Assembly (NCBI GenBank): GCA_003218785.1
Contig: QHOM01000030.1
Location: forward strand, 1 to 29,307
Length of the DNA: 29,307 nt
From: Verrucomicrobiota bacterium
GTDB lineage: Bacteria; Verrucomicrobiota; Verrucomicrobiia; Chthoniobacterales; UBA10450
Direction of reading: 5' to 3'
The translations under genes and the position numbers were made by a program. This document shows, piece after piece, positions 1 through 8,505 of the stretch (position 1 is the stretch's first letter; every line of letters starts with the position of its first letter). The notes under the pieces are model-generated. The model made no database searches. It was not told where the DNA came from and saw only the letters and a program-made list of their open reading frames with translations.

Positions 1-1
1 C

Positions 2-679
2 AACGGCGAGTACTGGCGTTTCACTGTAGCGGCGATTGCGCGCGCCGGGGTCGGGTCGGTTGATTCCACGCGGATTTACTCGCACGCAAGGGTTGCACAG
101 ACCCTGCTGCAAAGACCCTTTGGCGCATCGATGATTATCTACAAGCTGCGTGACCCCGACCGCGCACCGGCCCTCGCCAGTCATTTCGAACAGCTCTTTC
201 AGCATGACGCATCAAGCTGGCAGGAGCGGGAACAAAGCACGCTCCAACTTTTTCTGACGTTAAGAATGTCCGCCGCCATTACTGTCTCTCTCATCATCCT
301 GCTCGCCGGCTTCGGTATTTTTAATGTGCTGACGATGTCTGTCCTGGCGAAGATAAAAGAAATCGCAATTTTGCGCTCAATGGGTTACCGGCGGCTCGAT
401 ATCAGCGCGATTTTCTTATGGCAGGGTGCGCTGATCGCGGTGGCTGGGTCGGTGGTTGGCTGTTTACTTGGCGCGTCAATGACCTGGGGTGTGTCGCACA
501 TTCCTATTCGGATTCGCGGCTTGCTTTACGCCGATCACTTTCTGGTAACGTGGAACTGGCGACACTATTTCTGGGCGACGTTGCTCGCGATCCTGGCCGT
601 ATTCATCGCGAGTTATGTCCCGGCGCGCCGCGCCGCCGAGCTGCCACCAGTGGTCACCCTGCGCGGGTCGAGCTTATGA
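2..679 (+). CDS. ABC transporter permease, FtsX/LolC-E family, C-terminal part
   Basis: Inner-membrane permease subunit of a lipoprotein-releasing (LolCDE) or MacB-like transporter. The frame is open from base 2, so the N-terminus lies outside the window. What remains is the end of the periplasmic domain followed by an FtsX domain with three hydrophobic segments: one around the GFGIFNVLTMSV stretch, one around IAVAGSVVGCLLGAS, and one near the end (WATLLAILAVFIASYV). The cytoplasmic loop between the first two, KIKEIAILRSMGYRR, is the typical LolC/E coupling segment, and the protein ends PARRAAELPPVVTLRG as the family does. Its TGA overlaps the ATG of the ATPase gene (ATGA), which suggests translational coupling. 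LolC versus LolE versus another FtsX permease cannot be decided from this part. Confidence 0.9.
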   Translation, partial: NGEYWRFTVAAIARAGVGSVDSTRIYSHARVAQTLLQRPFGASMIIYKLRDPDRAPALASHFEQLFQHDASSWQEREQSTLQLFLTLRMSAAITVSLIILLAGFGIFNVLTMSVLAKIKEIAILRSMGYRRLDISAIFLWQGALIAVAGSVVGCLLGASMTWGVSHIPIRIRGLLYADHFLVTWNWRHYFWATLLAILAVFIASYVPARRAAELPPVVTLRGSSL

Positions 680-1407
680 ACTCGGAAATCTGCCTTAGTT
701 GCCGAGATATCGAACGCTACTTGGGCGAAGAGGAGGAGCGCGTACATGCGTTGCGCGGGATCTCGCTCGATCTCGAGCCGGGCAGCATCCACGCCGTTGT
801 CGGCCCTTCCGGCTGCGGCAAAAGCACGTTGCTCTATATTCTCGGTTTGCTCGATCCGCCGGATGCGGGCCGGGTTTCAATCGAATCGGAGCCGGTCTCG
901 CACCTGAGCGATGACGAGATGGCGCATAAACGGAACAAGTTCATCGGATTCATTTTTCAATTCCATTTCCTGATGGAAGACTTCAGTGCGGAGGAGAACG
1001 TGGTGATCCCGATGCGCAGGCTCGGACAACTTTCCGATTCAGAGATGCGCGAGCGAGCTGCTGGATTGCTGGAAGCGGTCGGATTAGGCGACAAACTGCG
1101 CAGGCCCAGCCGTCATCTTTCCGGTGGCGAACAACAGCGTGTCGCTATTGCGCGCGCACTGGCCAACGATCCGCGGGTAATCCTGGCAGACGAACCCACC
1201 GGTAACCTCGATACCGCGAATTCCGAACGTGCCTTTGAACTGCTACAAAACATCGTGCAGAAAGGCGGGAATGCTTTGCTCCTCGCCACGCATAATCCCG
1301 TGATCGCCGAAGCCTGTGATTGGATCCACGAGATGAAAGATGGCCGTATCACTGCCAGCCACCCTCGTGGCACGCGAAGTTCAAACCTCGGAAACGGCGG
1401 AAACTAA
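676..1407 (+). CDS. lolD: ABC transporter ATP-binding protein, LolD-like
   Basis: Cytoplasmic ATPase of the lipoprotein-release type exporter, partner of the upstream permease. The 243-residue protein has the full ABC set: Walker A GPSGCGKST (about residues 38-46), Q-loop FIFQFHFLMEDF, which resembles the LolD QFHHLLPDF segment, signature LSGGEQQR, Walker B VILADEP and H-loop ATHN. The start at 676 gives the usual LolD N-terminus and the 4-base ATGA overlap with the permease. A longer open frame begins at 418 but runs through the permease gene, so it is not the start. The stop overlaps by four bases (CTAA) with the convergent glycosyltransferase gene. MacB-like ATPases look similar, so the exact substrate is inferred. 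Confidence 0.9.
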   Translation: MNSEICLSCRDIERYLGEEEERVHALRGISLDLEPGSIHAVVGPSGCGKSTLLYILGLLDPPDAGRVSIESEPVSHLSDDEMAHKRNKFIGFIFQFHFLMEDFSAEENVVIPMRRLGQLSDSEMRERAAGLLEAVGLGDKLRRPSRHLSGGEQQRVAIARALANDPRVILADEPTGNLDTANSERAFELLQNIVQKGGNALLLATHNPVIAEACDWIHEMKDGRITASHPRGTRSSNLGNGGN

Positions 1408-2585
1408 CGTCGGCCGCGGCAAAGTTGTAGATGTTTGAGGAGCTTCTCGATGTACTCTGACCACGACCGAAATCTTCTGGCGCGCGCTTCTGCGCACAAC
1501 CGCGCGTAAGCTTCTTGATCGCTGAGTAACTTTTTCATGCCCGCGGCAAGCGCATCTGCATTTGTTTGATCGACAATGAGGCAGCCGCCGCCCTGTGCGA
1601 CTTCGCCCAGTGCACCATTTCCGCCGCAAACGACGGGTCTGCGGTGCCAGAGGCTCTCTGCGATCGGCAATCCGAAACCCTCGAACAGCGAGGGGTAAAC
1701 GGTAAAACGACAAGATCGATAAACGTCGTGCAGCGTCTCATCATTCACGTGCCGGAGCCAGCGTAGCGGCCGTCCTCGTCGTTGCAACCGCCATACCGCG
1801 GGAAGCATTTTCGGCGCATAATAATCAGTGGTACGACCAACAAGCTGCAACTCGAAGTCATGCCCGTGCAGCCATAATTTCTCCGCTGCGGCTAAGAGAG
1901 TAAGATGGTTTTTGCGCGGTTCGAATGAGCCAACGCACGCAATCATGTTGCGTGGCCCAACCGAATCCGGCGCGCGCACCGCTCGATCAAATTCAATCGG
2001 CCATGGCTCAACGCGCGTCGTTGTGGGCGAGTTCCCGTATTCATGCCACCGCCGAAGTAAGTCATCGCGCGATTCGTGCGAAATGCAGATCACTTGGGCG
2101 AACGCCGCCAGCGATTTCAAGTAATTTTGAAAGCGCATTTGGGCCTTATCCGACAACCGTGGCAATCGCAATGCAGCCGCGTCGTGAAAGATCGCCACAC
2201 TTCGGACACCAGTTCTCTCAATCAGTTCCGGCAACCTTTTCGTTCTAATGCCAGAACAAAAATCAGGAATGATGAGAATGTCCGCGGGAGTGACTTGATT
2301 TTCGAGGCGAAATCGTTTGCGGAAGACAAGCCGATACAGCTCCGCGAAAGTAGTCTCGCCGCGCCATTCCGGCTTGGCGGTGGCTTTCGACAAAACCCTA
2401 AATGGGCTCTGGAGAATTTCCATCTCCCACCGACCAAGATGCTGATAGCACCTGCCCGTTCTGTTCCAGCAAATGGGAGCGACTGGGAGTCGGTTTCGAA
2501 GGTGCAGATAGAGCGCTCGCGTCGTCCGCTGCATGCCGGTGTTCTTGGCCGACTTGCAGGAGCTCGTGACATCCAGAAAAAGCAT
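1404..2585 (-). CDS. Glycosyltransferase family 4
   Basis: Retaining GT-B fold sugar transferase, probably adding a sugar to a surface polysaccharide from a nucleotide-sugar donor in the cytoplasm. The 393-residue protein starts MLFLDVTSSCKSAKNTG and has a GT4 C-terminal domain: CVGSFEPRKNH opens the donor-binding half, and SLFEGFGLPIAES gives the EGFG-x4-E signature that contacts the donor. Length is normal. It follows the glycosyltransferase remnant 2588-3059 after a 2-base gap, so the two once formed an operon. Two partial copies of this same family occur in the window, at 2975-3059 and 13629-13999. Sugar specificity cannot be read from sequence. Confidence 0.92.
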   Translation of the reverse strand: MLFLDVTSSCKSAKNTGMQRTTRALYLHLRNRLPVAPICWNRTGRCYQHLGRWEMEILQSPFRVLSKATAKPEWRGETTFAELYRLVFRKRFRLENQVTPADILIIPDFCSGIRTKRLPELIERTGVRSVAIFHDAAALRLPRLSDKAQMRFQNYLKSLAAFAQVICISHESRDDLLRRWHEYGNSPTTTRVEPWPIEFDRAVRAPDSVGPRNMIACVGSFEPRKNHLTLLAAAEKLWLHGHDFELQLVGRTTDYYAPKMLPAVWRLQRRGRPLRWLRHVNDETLHDVYRSCRFTVYPSLFEGFGLPIAESLWHRRPVVCGGNGALGEVAQGGGCLIVDQTNADALAAGMKKLLSDQEAYARLCAEARARRFRSWSEYIEKLLKHLQLCRGRR

Positions 2586-2587
2586 CG

Positions 2588-3059
2588 TCAGCGGGAAGTA
2601 AAAATGTTCCAGCTCGAGCTGAAGAACTCGGCGGTCTTATCGGTCTTATTATTATGGCGCCGTCCATTGGGCACATCGTGCAGCATCATGATGCCAAGCT
2701 GCCGAATGGCGGTCCGCATCATGTTCGAAGCCGGAATGACATATTTCTCCACGCCTCGGCGTTCAAGGCAACCGCTGATCCACATATCGTTCATGTAAAA
2801 CGGGCCCTCAGGCGCAGTTGAATAATCCCAAAGCGAGGAATCGAGGAAACGGGGTTGAATCAAGTACCTTCTGCATCCAGTTATCACGGTGACGCGCTGT
2901 GGATTCTGAACATCGACAGCGTAGATAATTTTGGAGTGGCGCCAGTTCAGGCTGCGAGGGATCGGACGCGAAAAGCTCCGTGAAAATCCTGCGAGTCATC
3001 CATTGCATTCCCGAGTTTAGCACGGATGTGCAGCAGCTCCTGACGGCGGGGCGAATCAT
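2588..3059 (-). pseudogene. Chimeric remnant: GT4 N-terminus joined to a GT-A glycosyltransferase C-terminus
   Basis: The beginning, from the ATG at 3059, reads MIRPAVRSCCTSVLNSGMQ and then WMTRRIFTEL. This aligns without gaps from the first Met with the intact GT4 gene at 1404-2585 (MLFLDVTSSCKSAKNTGMQ) and with the remnant at 13999. Near 2975-2985 the homology jumps, in another frame, to the last third of the GT-A protein encoded at 17108-17998: IPRSLNWRHSKIIYA against MPRSLDWRDAKMIYA, then VITGC, LWDY, FYMNDMWISGC and LHDVPNGR through to the same C-terminal end. No single frame covers both parts and the middles of both parent genes are missing. A short frame from 2887 could still be translated but lacks the catalytic half. 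Best read as a deletion that fused two neighbouring genes. Confidence 0.8.
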
Positions 3060-3194
3060 ATCAATCTGAAAGAAAAAGGTTTTCACAAAAACGCCAGGCA
3101 AGCTGGTTGAGTGACACCAAAGCGATAGTAACTGAATTCGTGAAATATGCGATTTGTCGGATCGCCACTCATGCAATAATTCTTTCAGTTCCGG

Positions 3195-4074
3195 GTGCAT
3201 GGCCTGCCGGTGGAGATGCAAATTGCGCTGGCATTTCAATCGTCCAAACCACTTGCGCTCAGAGAACGCTATCTTAAAATTGCTCCCTTGAGCACGGAAT
3301 CTCCCATCGTAACCACTGTTGCTGAAGTACCTGCGACACCAATTCGGACGCAAGCCCGGCAGCAAAAGCCCACTTTTCGCATTCGACCGACAAAAGGCTG
3401 GGCAGCGCTTAACATTGGCGAACTTTGGAAGTATCGCGACCTGCTCTGGATTCTAGTAGAGCGCGACATCAAGCTTATCTACAAACAAACTGCGCTCGGG
3501 ATCATCTGGGTCGTATTACAACCTCTCATCGCGGCAGTAATTTTCGCGGTAATTTTTGGGCGCGTGGCAAAACTTCCGAGCGATGGCGCGCCTTACTTGT
3601 TGTTTGTCTTCTGCGGTCTGACTGTCTGGACATATTTCTCGCAAGCGCTGCAACGCGCCGGCAACAGCCTGGTTCGTAGCTCCCATCTCATTTCCAAAGT
3701 TTACTTTCCTCGCCTGCTTATTCCTCTGGCCAACACACTCGGTGCATTGGTCGATTTCGTGGTGGTGCTGATGGTACTCTTCGTATTAATGGCCATTTAT
3801 GGAGTTCCGTTTACGTTTCGGCTGGCCGCAATACCGGGTTTTCTCATTTTGATGGCTTTTACCGCAACCGGTGTGGCCCTGTTGTTTTCTGCGCTGAGCG
3901 TAAAGTATCGTGACTGCACCTGGTTTGATTGAGGGTTTCCGCTGGGCAGTGCTCGGGCGCGGCGCCCTCGAGGTAAGTATTCTCTCACTCACTATCATCG
4001 TGTCCCTACTCGCTTTGTTCATTGGTGCCTTTTTCTTTCGGCGCGCCGAACGCGGCTTTGCAGATATCATTTAG
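3195..4074 (+). pseudogene. ABC-2 type polysaccharide export permease (Wzm-like), internal deletion and frameshift
   Basis: Inner-membrane half of a Wzm/Wzt exporter, followed 18 bases later by its ATPase. The first frame (3195-3932) reads normally: an N-terminal extension, then WAALNIGELWKYRDLLWIL, RDIKLIYKQT, and several membrane spans to LLFSALSVKYRD, where it stops at TGA after CTWFD. A second frame then carries the normal family C-terminus, from GLIEGFRWAVLGRGALE to FFFRRAERGFADII, ending at 4074. The family segment between KYRD and GLIEGFRW (roughly 40 residues containing two half-membrane segments) is absent, so this is a deletion with a frame change, not one base slip. The start may be the ATG at 3216. 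Either the exporter is dead, or the assembly is wrong here. Confidence 0.85.
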
Positions 4075-4092
4075 TCTTCCAATTGCGAGGAA

Positions 4093-5382
4093 ATGTCGGA
4101 CGTCGCTATCTCTGTTGAGAACTTAAGCAAGGCCTTCAAGATCGCCCATGAAGGGAACGCCCGCGGAGGCTATAGGACTCTGCGCGATGATCTGATTGGT
4201 TTGCCGCGACGTTTGCTCATGCGTTTGGGGCGGAGCGGCCCGCCTAGATCAGAAACTTTCTGGGCGCTTAATGACGTGTCATTCGAAGTCAAAAGAGGCG
4301 AAGTAGCCGGGGTCATCGGACGCAATGGCGCGGGCAAGAGTACGCTGCTTAAGATTCTAAACCGCATTACAGAACCGACCTCCGGCACGGCAGAGATCTA
4401 TGGCCGGATTGGAGCGCTTCTCGAGGTTGGGACAGGTTTTCATCCGGAACTGACTGGACGCGAAAATGTTTTTATGAACGGCGCGATCCTAGGAATGAGC
4501 CGCGCAGAGATTCGAAGAAAATTCGACGAGATCGTCTCCTTCGCCGAGGTCGAGAAGTTCCTCGATACCCCGGTGAAACGGTATTCGAGTGGCATGTACG
4601 TGCGGCTCGCTTTTGCCATTGCCGCCCACCTGGATCCCGAAATCCTTCTAATCGATGAAGTCCTCGTCGTGGGCGACACTGAATTTCAAAAGAAATGTCT
4701 TGGAAAGATGGAAGATGTCGCGACGAAAGAAGGACGCACTGTAATTTTCGTCAGTCACAATTTGGGTGCGATTGCGCAACTTTGCTCTAATACAATCTGG
4801 ATGGATGCTGGCGTAATTCGCGTTGCTGGCAAGTCCTCGAGCGTTGTCACGCAATATCTCACTGCAGATGCGCGGCGAGGGGAGATTGCCTGGCCGCATG
4901 GTACGGCGAATCGTCATGTCGACGAGTTTAAGCTTTTTGCGATCCGCATTCGAAACGCCGAGGGCAGGGTGACTTCTGTGTTGGAAAACACAAAACCTTT
5001 CTCGGTCGAAATTGATTATGCCATCGCAAAGCCATTGTGGAACTTACGAGTTGGATTTTCTCTGATGACAAGTACTGGGTTCTGCGTATTCGAAACCTAC
5101 GACGCCGATCATCCGGAGTTCCGTTCCAGCCGCGCGCCGGGCCGTTACACGGCTCGCTGCCAGATTCCCGGACAGCTTCTCAGTCCGGCAACTTACATTA
5201 TTTCGGTCAATGCAGGCATGCCGAACAACAAAAATCTCTGCGCTCCTGGGAACGTTTTGGTCTTGGACGTCGAAGAAACATCGGTGCGGGGGTCGATGCC
5301 GGCGCGCGGAGGAATCATCCAGCCGAATTTGAGCTGGAAACAAGAGACACACCATGTTCGCGAAACTTCGCTCGCTCATTAG
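4093..5382 (+). CDS. wzt: Polysaccharide ABC exporter ATP-binding protein with C-terminal carbohydrate-binding domain (Wzt-like)
   Basis: ATPase of an O-antigen or capsule-like exporter. The 429-residue protein has the ABC domain in the first about 250 residues: Walker A GRNGAGKST (76-84), a Wzt/TagH-type signature SSGMY (165-169), Walker B LLIDE, and H-loop SHN (H222). IGALLEVGTGFHPELTGREN is diagnostic of the polysaccharide and teichoic acid exporter subfamily. Residues about 265-410 form the beta-rich Wzt C-terminal domain that in characterised members recognises the terminal modification of the glycan. A GAGGAA stretch just before the ATG at 4093 is a plausible ribosome site. The end overlaps the sulfotransferase gene by 29 bases, which suggests co-expression. 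Confidence 0.93.
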   Translation: MSDVAISVENLSKAFKIAHEGNARGGYRTLRDDLIGLPRRLLMRLGRSGPPRSETFWALNDVSFEVKRGEVAGVIGRNGAGKSTLLKILNRITEPTSGTAEIYGRIGALLEVGTGFHPELTGRENVFMNGAILGMSRAEIRRKFDEIVSFAEVEKFLDTPVKRYSSGMYVRLAFAIAAHLDPEILLIDEVLVVGDTEFQKKCLGKMEDVATKEGRTVIFVSHNLGAIAQLCSNTIWMDAGVIRVAGKSSSVVTQYLTADARRGEIAWPHGTANRHVDEFKLFAIRIRNAEGRVTSVLENTKPFSVEIDYAIAKPLWNLRVGFSLMTSTGFCVFETYDADHPEFRSSRAPGRYTARCQIPGQLLSPATYIISVNAGMPNNKNLCAPGNVLVLDVEETSVRGSMPARGGIIQPNLSWKQETHHVRETSLAH

Positions 5383-6169
5383 GTTCATTCGTTGCTATTC
5401 AACCCTGGATCGAGAGATTGACGACCGCATCCACACCTCCACTGGCCTCATGCGGATCGACGAGACCGTTCCCGAGGACATTTTTGTCGTGGGTTATCCA
5501 AAATCGGGCAACACCTGGATGCAAAATCTGCTCGCCGGCGTCGTTTACGGCCTTGACCCTGAGTATATGCCGGATGATTTGGTCGATCATCTTGTTCCGG
5601 ACGTTCACTATCGGCGTTACTATCGTCGCTTTGGGACACCGATGCATTTTAAAAGCCACCATCTTCCGCGTCCTGGATATCGTCGCGTAATTTACCTCCT
5701 GCGCGACGGACGCGACGTGATGGTTTCCTTCTTCCATCACTTGAGGACATTTCACGATGACGGCAAGATCGACTTCGGCGACATGGTTCGCACTGGACGG
5801 AATCTCTACCCGAGCAAGTGGCATGAACACGTGAACGCGTGGCAATCAAATCCGTATGACGCCGAGATAATGATTTTGAAGTACGAAGACTTGTTAGCTG
5901 CTCCGGTAAAGCAACTTGTCCGGACTTGTCAGTTCTTAGCCATCACTCGATCAAATTCTCTGATCGAGTCGGTAATCGAAAAAAGTTCCTTTGCTCGCAT
6001 GCGCGCAAAGGAAGAACGATTTGCCCAGGGAAATCCCGCTCGAAGGAAGGATAAATTCTTGGTCCGCAGAGGTATCGTAGGAAGTTACAAGGATGAAATG
6101 CCTGAGCAATTACTTGATCTCTTCCTGACAGACGCCGCCGAGACGCTCCGTGCTTCTGACTATCTTTAG
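5354..6169 (+). CDS. PAPS-dependent sulfotransferase family protein
   Basis: Transfers sulfate from 3'-phosphoadenylyl sulfate to a hydroxyl, most likely on a sugar given the neighbours. The 271-residue protein shows the 5'-phosphosulfate-binding loop YPKSGNTW (48-55), the segment KSHHLP (100-105), matching the family KTHLP that supplies the catalytic His, the 3'-phosphate-binding motif YLLRDGRDVMVS (about 114-125), and near the end RRGIVGSYKD, equivalent to the RKG-x-GDWK PAPS-binding segment. It overlaps wzt by 29 bases. No signal peptide is seen, so it should act in the cytoplasm before export. Sulfation of lipid or of a small molecule cannot be excluded. Confidence 0.9.
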   Translation: MFAKLRSLIRFIRCYSTLDREIDDRIHTSTGLMRIDETVPEDIFVVGYPKSGNTWMQNLLAGVVYGLDPEYMPDDLVDHLVPDVHYRRYYRRFGTPMHFKSHHLPRPGYRRVIYLLRDGRDVMVSFFHHLRTFHDDGKIDFGDMVRTGRNLYPSKWHEHVNAWQSNPYDAEIMILKYEDLLAAPVKQLVRTCQFLAITRSNSLIESVIEKSSFARMRAKEERFAQGNPARRKDKFLVRRGIVGSYKDEMPEQLLDLFLTDAAETLRASDYL

Positions 6170-6450
6170 CAAATAAAAGAGCATAAAGCGAAAATCGAAC
6201 GTCACCACGGGCAATAACAACATCGATATCGGCAACTTTGGTGTTGCTGGCCAGTCCAACCAGATTTGCACCGGCACAGTAGGAACTTATGACCGACGCA
6301 TATGATCGCCGGCATTGTAATAAGATAAGTGGCACAAAATGCCTGGAGGTGGTTGTCGATGTTGTCTGCGATTACTTCGCTCGCGGGTTACAGAGGATTC
6401 CGGCGCGAGGACCATAAATGGCATCGATATCGCGACGCCTCGCTAAGAAA

Positions 6451-8487
6451 TCACCGATAAAATGGAACGCGCCCGGCATAAGTTCCCTTTAGGCGCCGGC
6501 GTCCTTTCCGCGATTCAAACTTGAAAGACCGCCTGCGAAGAAAACGGGAGAGAAAATAAGATAATTCCCCGCACTTGGAAGCCGGAACGAAGGCACTCCA
6601 GAGAGCGCGCCGCTCGTTTTTAGAGTAATCGAGGAATCCCATCCACCACTCTGGATGAACGTTCCCCCAGTGGCGCCATTGGCTCTTGAAAACGTCCTTG
6701 TATGCCTTGCCACGCTGGGATTTCGTTTTTGTTGCCGAATATTCACGCGAACATGACAGCAGTTTATCGATGCGAACGATAAGCCCTTTGTTAGCGGCGA
6801 TGCGTTGCCAGTATTCATAATCCATCGCCGTCTCGAAATCCTCGTCAAAAAGCCCTACGCGATCCATGATGCGCCGGCACCAGAAAGCGGCCGGCTGGCA
6901 GATGATACAGCGGCCCTTGAACTCCTCGAGTTGAAACTCGCGCGTATCGTATTCGCGGATAATATCGCCGTGTTCATCAATATAGTTGGCTCGCCCGTAG
7001 AATAAATCCACACTGGGCTGACGTCTCCACTCAGCGACAATGGTTGAGACCGCCCCTGGCAGGAGCAGATCATCACTGTTGAGAAAGGCGAGGATACTTC
7101 CCTTTGCAAGGTGTAGACCAGAATTGATTGCGCTGGTTTGCCCGCCGTCCGGCTCGCTCTTCCAAAAAAAACGCCCATCGTAACTTTTCAATATCTCCCG
7201 CGATTCATCGGTCGAACCGCCGTCCAGAACAAAATACTCGATCTGCCGGTAATCCTGAGTAAGCACGCTCTCGATGCACTGCCGCAGAAACCGGCCTTGT
7301 TGGTAGGAGGGTGTGACGATGCTCACCAGCGGTGGCTCAAGGACGGCGATTTCTCGCAGCCTGGGGGCCTCTCGCCGCGCGGGAGTTTCCCGGAGCCCGT
7401 CAAGAAGCTCGGCCGCGGAATCGAGATAGTTGAAACGACACGACTGAGCCTGCGCCTTGGACGCCGCGGGTGCATTTTTCCAGGCGTGTTCCACGACACG
7501 CGCGATCGACTCAACTTCCTGCGGATCAAAATAACGGGCCGTGTCCCCCCCGACTTCGGGCAGGCTGCAAGCGCTGCTGCAAGCCACCGGCACGCCGACG
7601 GCCAGCGCTTCGGCCACGGGAATTCCGAAACCTTCAAACAGCGATGGAAAAAGCAGACAGGCGGCCCCGCTGACGAGCGCATGGAGTTCTTCGTCCTCAA
7701 CATAACGAAGCATCCAAAGCCATCCTTCGCATTTTGCCCGCTCGAGCTGTTCTATTAACGCCCTTTCCGCAGAGGAAGCACTTCCGACCAGCACGAGCGG
7801 TATTGCCACTCCGCGTCGGCGTACGCGCAGGAGCGCGTCGAGAAGCTTTTTATGATTCTTATGCGGCCAGAAGTTGCTGGGAAAAATCGCATAACGCGGA
7901 GGGAGTCCGAATTTCTTTTTTGCCCTGGCGATTGCCTCCGGCGAGGCGCTTCCGGAAAGAAACTGCGGACTGGGAGAGGGATACACCACTTTTATTCGCC
8001 GCTCGTCGCAGCCGTAAGTCCGCGCGACATCCTGCCTTGCGAATTTCGAGAGCGTAAAAACCAGGTCCGCCGATCCGATCGCAGTACCGAATGCGAAGTC
8101 GCGCCGCGACCGCTCGGCCGACTCAAAAAAATACGGATACGCCAAATGTTGAAGATCGGGAAGGCAGGAAGCAACCTTGAAGGCGCGGTCTGCATCATAG
8201 ATATCAAGCTTATCGGGGTACCAATAAACGACCCAATCCGGCCTGATTTGCTCGATAGCCCTGCGCTCGTTGGCTGCCCAGGTAGTATTTTTCGGGCCGG
8301 GAAGATAGTGGCGCGCCACATTGTCTGGCAGGGAAGCGCCAATCTCTTGAAAATTAAGGGGCGTCAGACCAACGTGGATCGAAAGCCCTGGATTTCTGGC
8401 GAGTGCGCCCGCGAGGCCAAGAAAATATCCAACGATCCCTCCGCTGGAGTGGGCCTGCAAGATCCGTGCACTAAAATAGATTACCAA
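6451..8487 (-). CDS. Bifunctional glycosyltransferase: GT4 fused to GT2
   Basis: A 678-residue cytoplasmic protein with two transferase domains. Residues 1 to about 370 form a GT4 domain: FPSNFWPHKNHKKLLDAL starts the donor-binding half and SLFEGFGIPVAEAL (EGFG 285-288, E293) is the donor-contact signature. From about 386 a GT2 domain follows: PPLVSIVTPSYQQGRFLRQC, VLDGGSTD, SEPDGGQTSAINSGL, then the DXD-like LNSDD (469-473) and a C-terminal region containing MDYEYWQRIA. It is the last gene of a three-gene minus-strand run (10483 to 6451) with 16- and 18-base gaps, so it is probably in one operon with the methyltransferase and GT2 genes. Two linkages in sequence are the likely product; sugars are unknown. 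Confidence 0.92.
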   Translation of the reverse strand: MVIYFSARILQAHSSGGIVGYFLGLAGALARNPGLSIHVGLTPLNFQEIGASLPDNVARHYLPGPKNTTWAANERRAIEQIRPDWVVYWYPDKLDIYDADRAFKVASCLPDLQHLAYPYFFESAERSRRDFAFGTAIGSADLVFTLSKFARQDVARTYGCDERRIKVVYPSPSPQFLSGSASPEAIARAKKKFGLPPRYAIFPSNFWPHKNHKKLLDALLRVRRRGVAIPLVLVGSASSAERALIEQLERAKCEGWLWMLRYVEDEELHALVSGAACLLFPSLFEGFGIPVAEALAVGVPVACSSACSLPEVGGDTARYFDPQEVESIARVVEHAWKNAPAASKAQAQSCRFNYLDSAAELLDGLRETPARREAPRLREIAVLEPPLVSIVTPSYQQGRFLRQCIESVLTQDYRQIEYFVLDGGSTDESREILKSYDGRFFWKSEPDGGQTSAINSGLHLAKGSILAFLNSDDLLLPGAVSTIVAEWRRQPSVDLFYGRANYIDEHGDIIREYDTREFQLEEFKGRCIICQPAAFWCRRIMDRVGLFDEDFETAMDYEYWQRIAANKGLIVRIDKLLSCSREYSATKTKSQRGKAYKDVFKSQWRHWGNVHPEWWMGFLDYSKNERRALWSAFVPASKCGELSYFLSRFLRRRSFKFESRKGRRRLKGTYAGRVPFYR

Positions 8488-8505
8488 TGCCCGCGCCTCG
8501 GATTC

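Noticed and set aside
2979..3066. Plus-strand reading KILRVIHCIPEFSTD, repeated as KILRVILCIPVFCTD near 13921, looks like the start of a glycosyltransferase
   Set aside because: It is the antisense of the conserved GT4 N-terminus on the minus strand, which aligns from its first Met with the intact gene at 1404-2585.
5943..6335. Minus-strand frame with VADIDVVIARGDVRFSLYALLFA in the gap after the sulfotransferase
   Set aside because: Could be a glycosyltransferase ghost, but I could not align it to anything in the window and half of it is antisense to the sulfotransferase.
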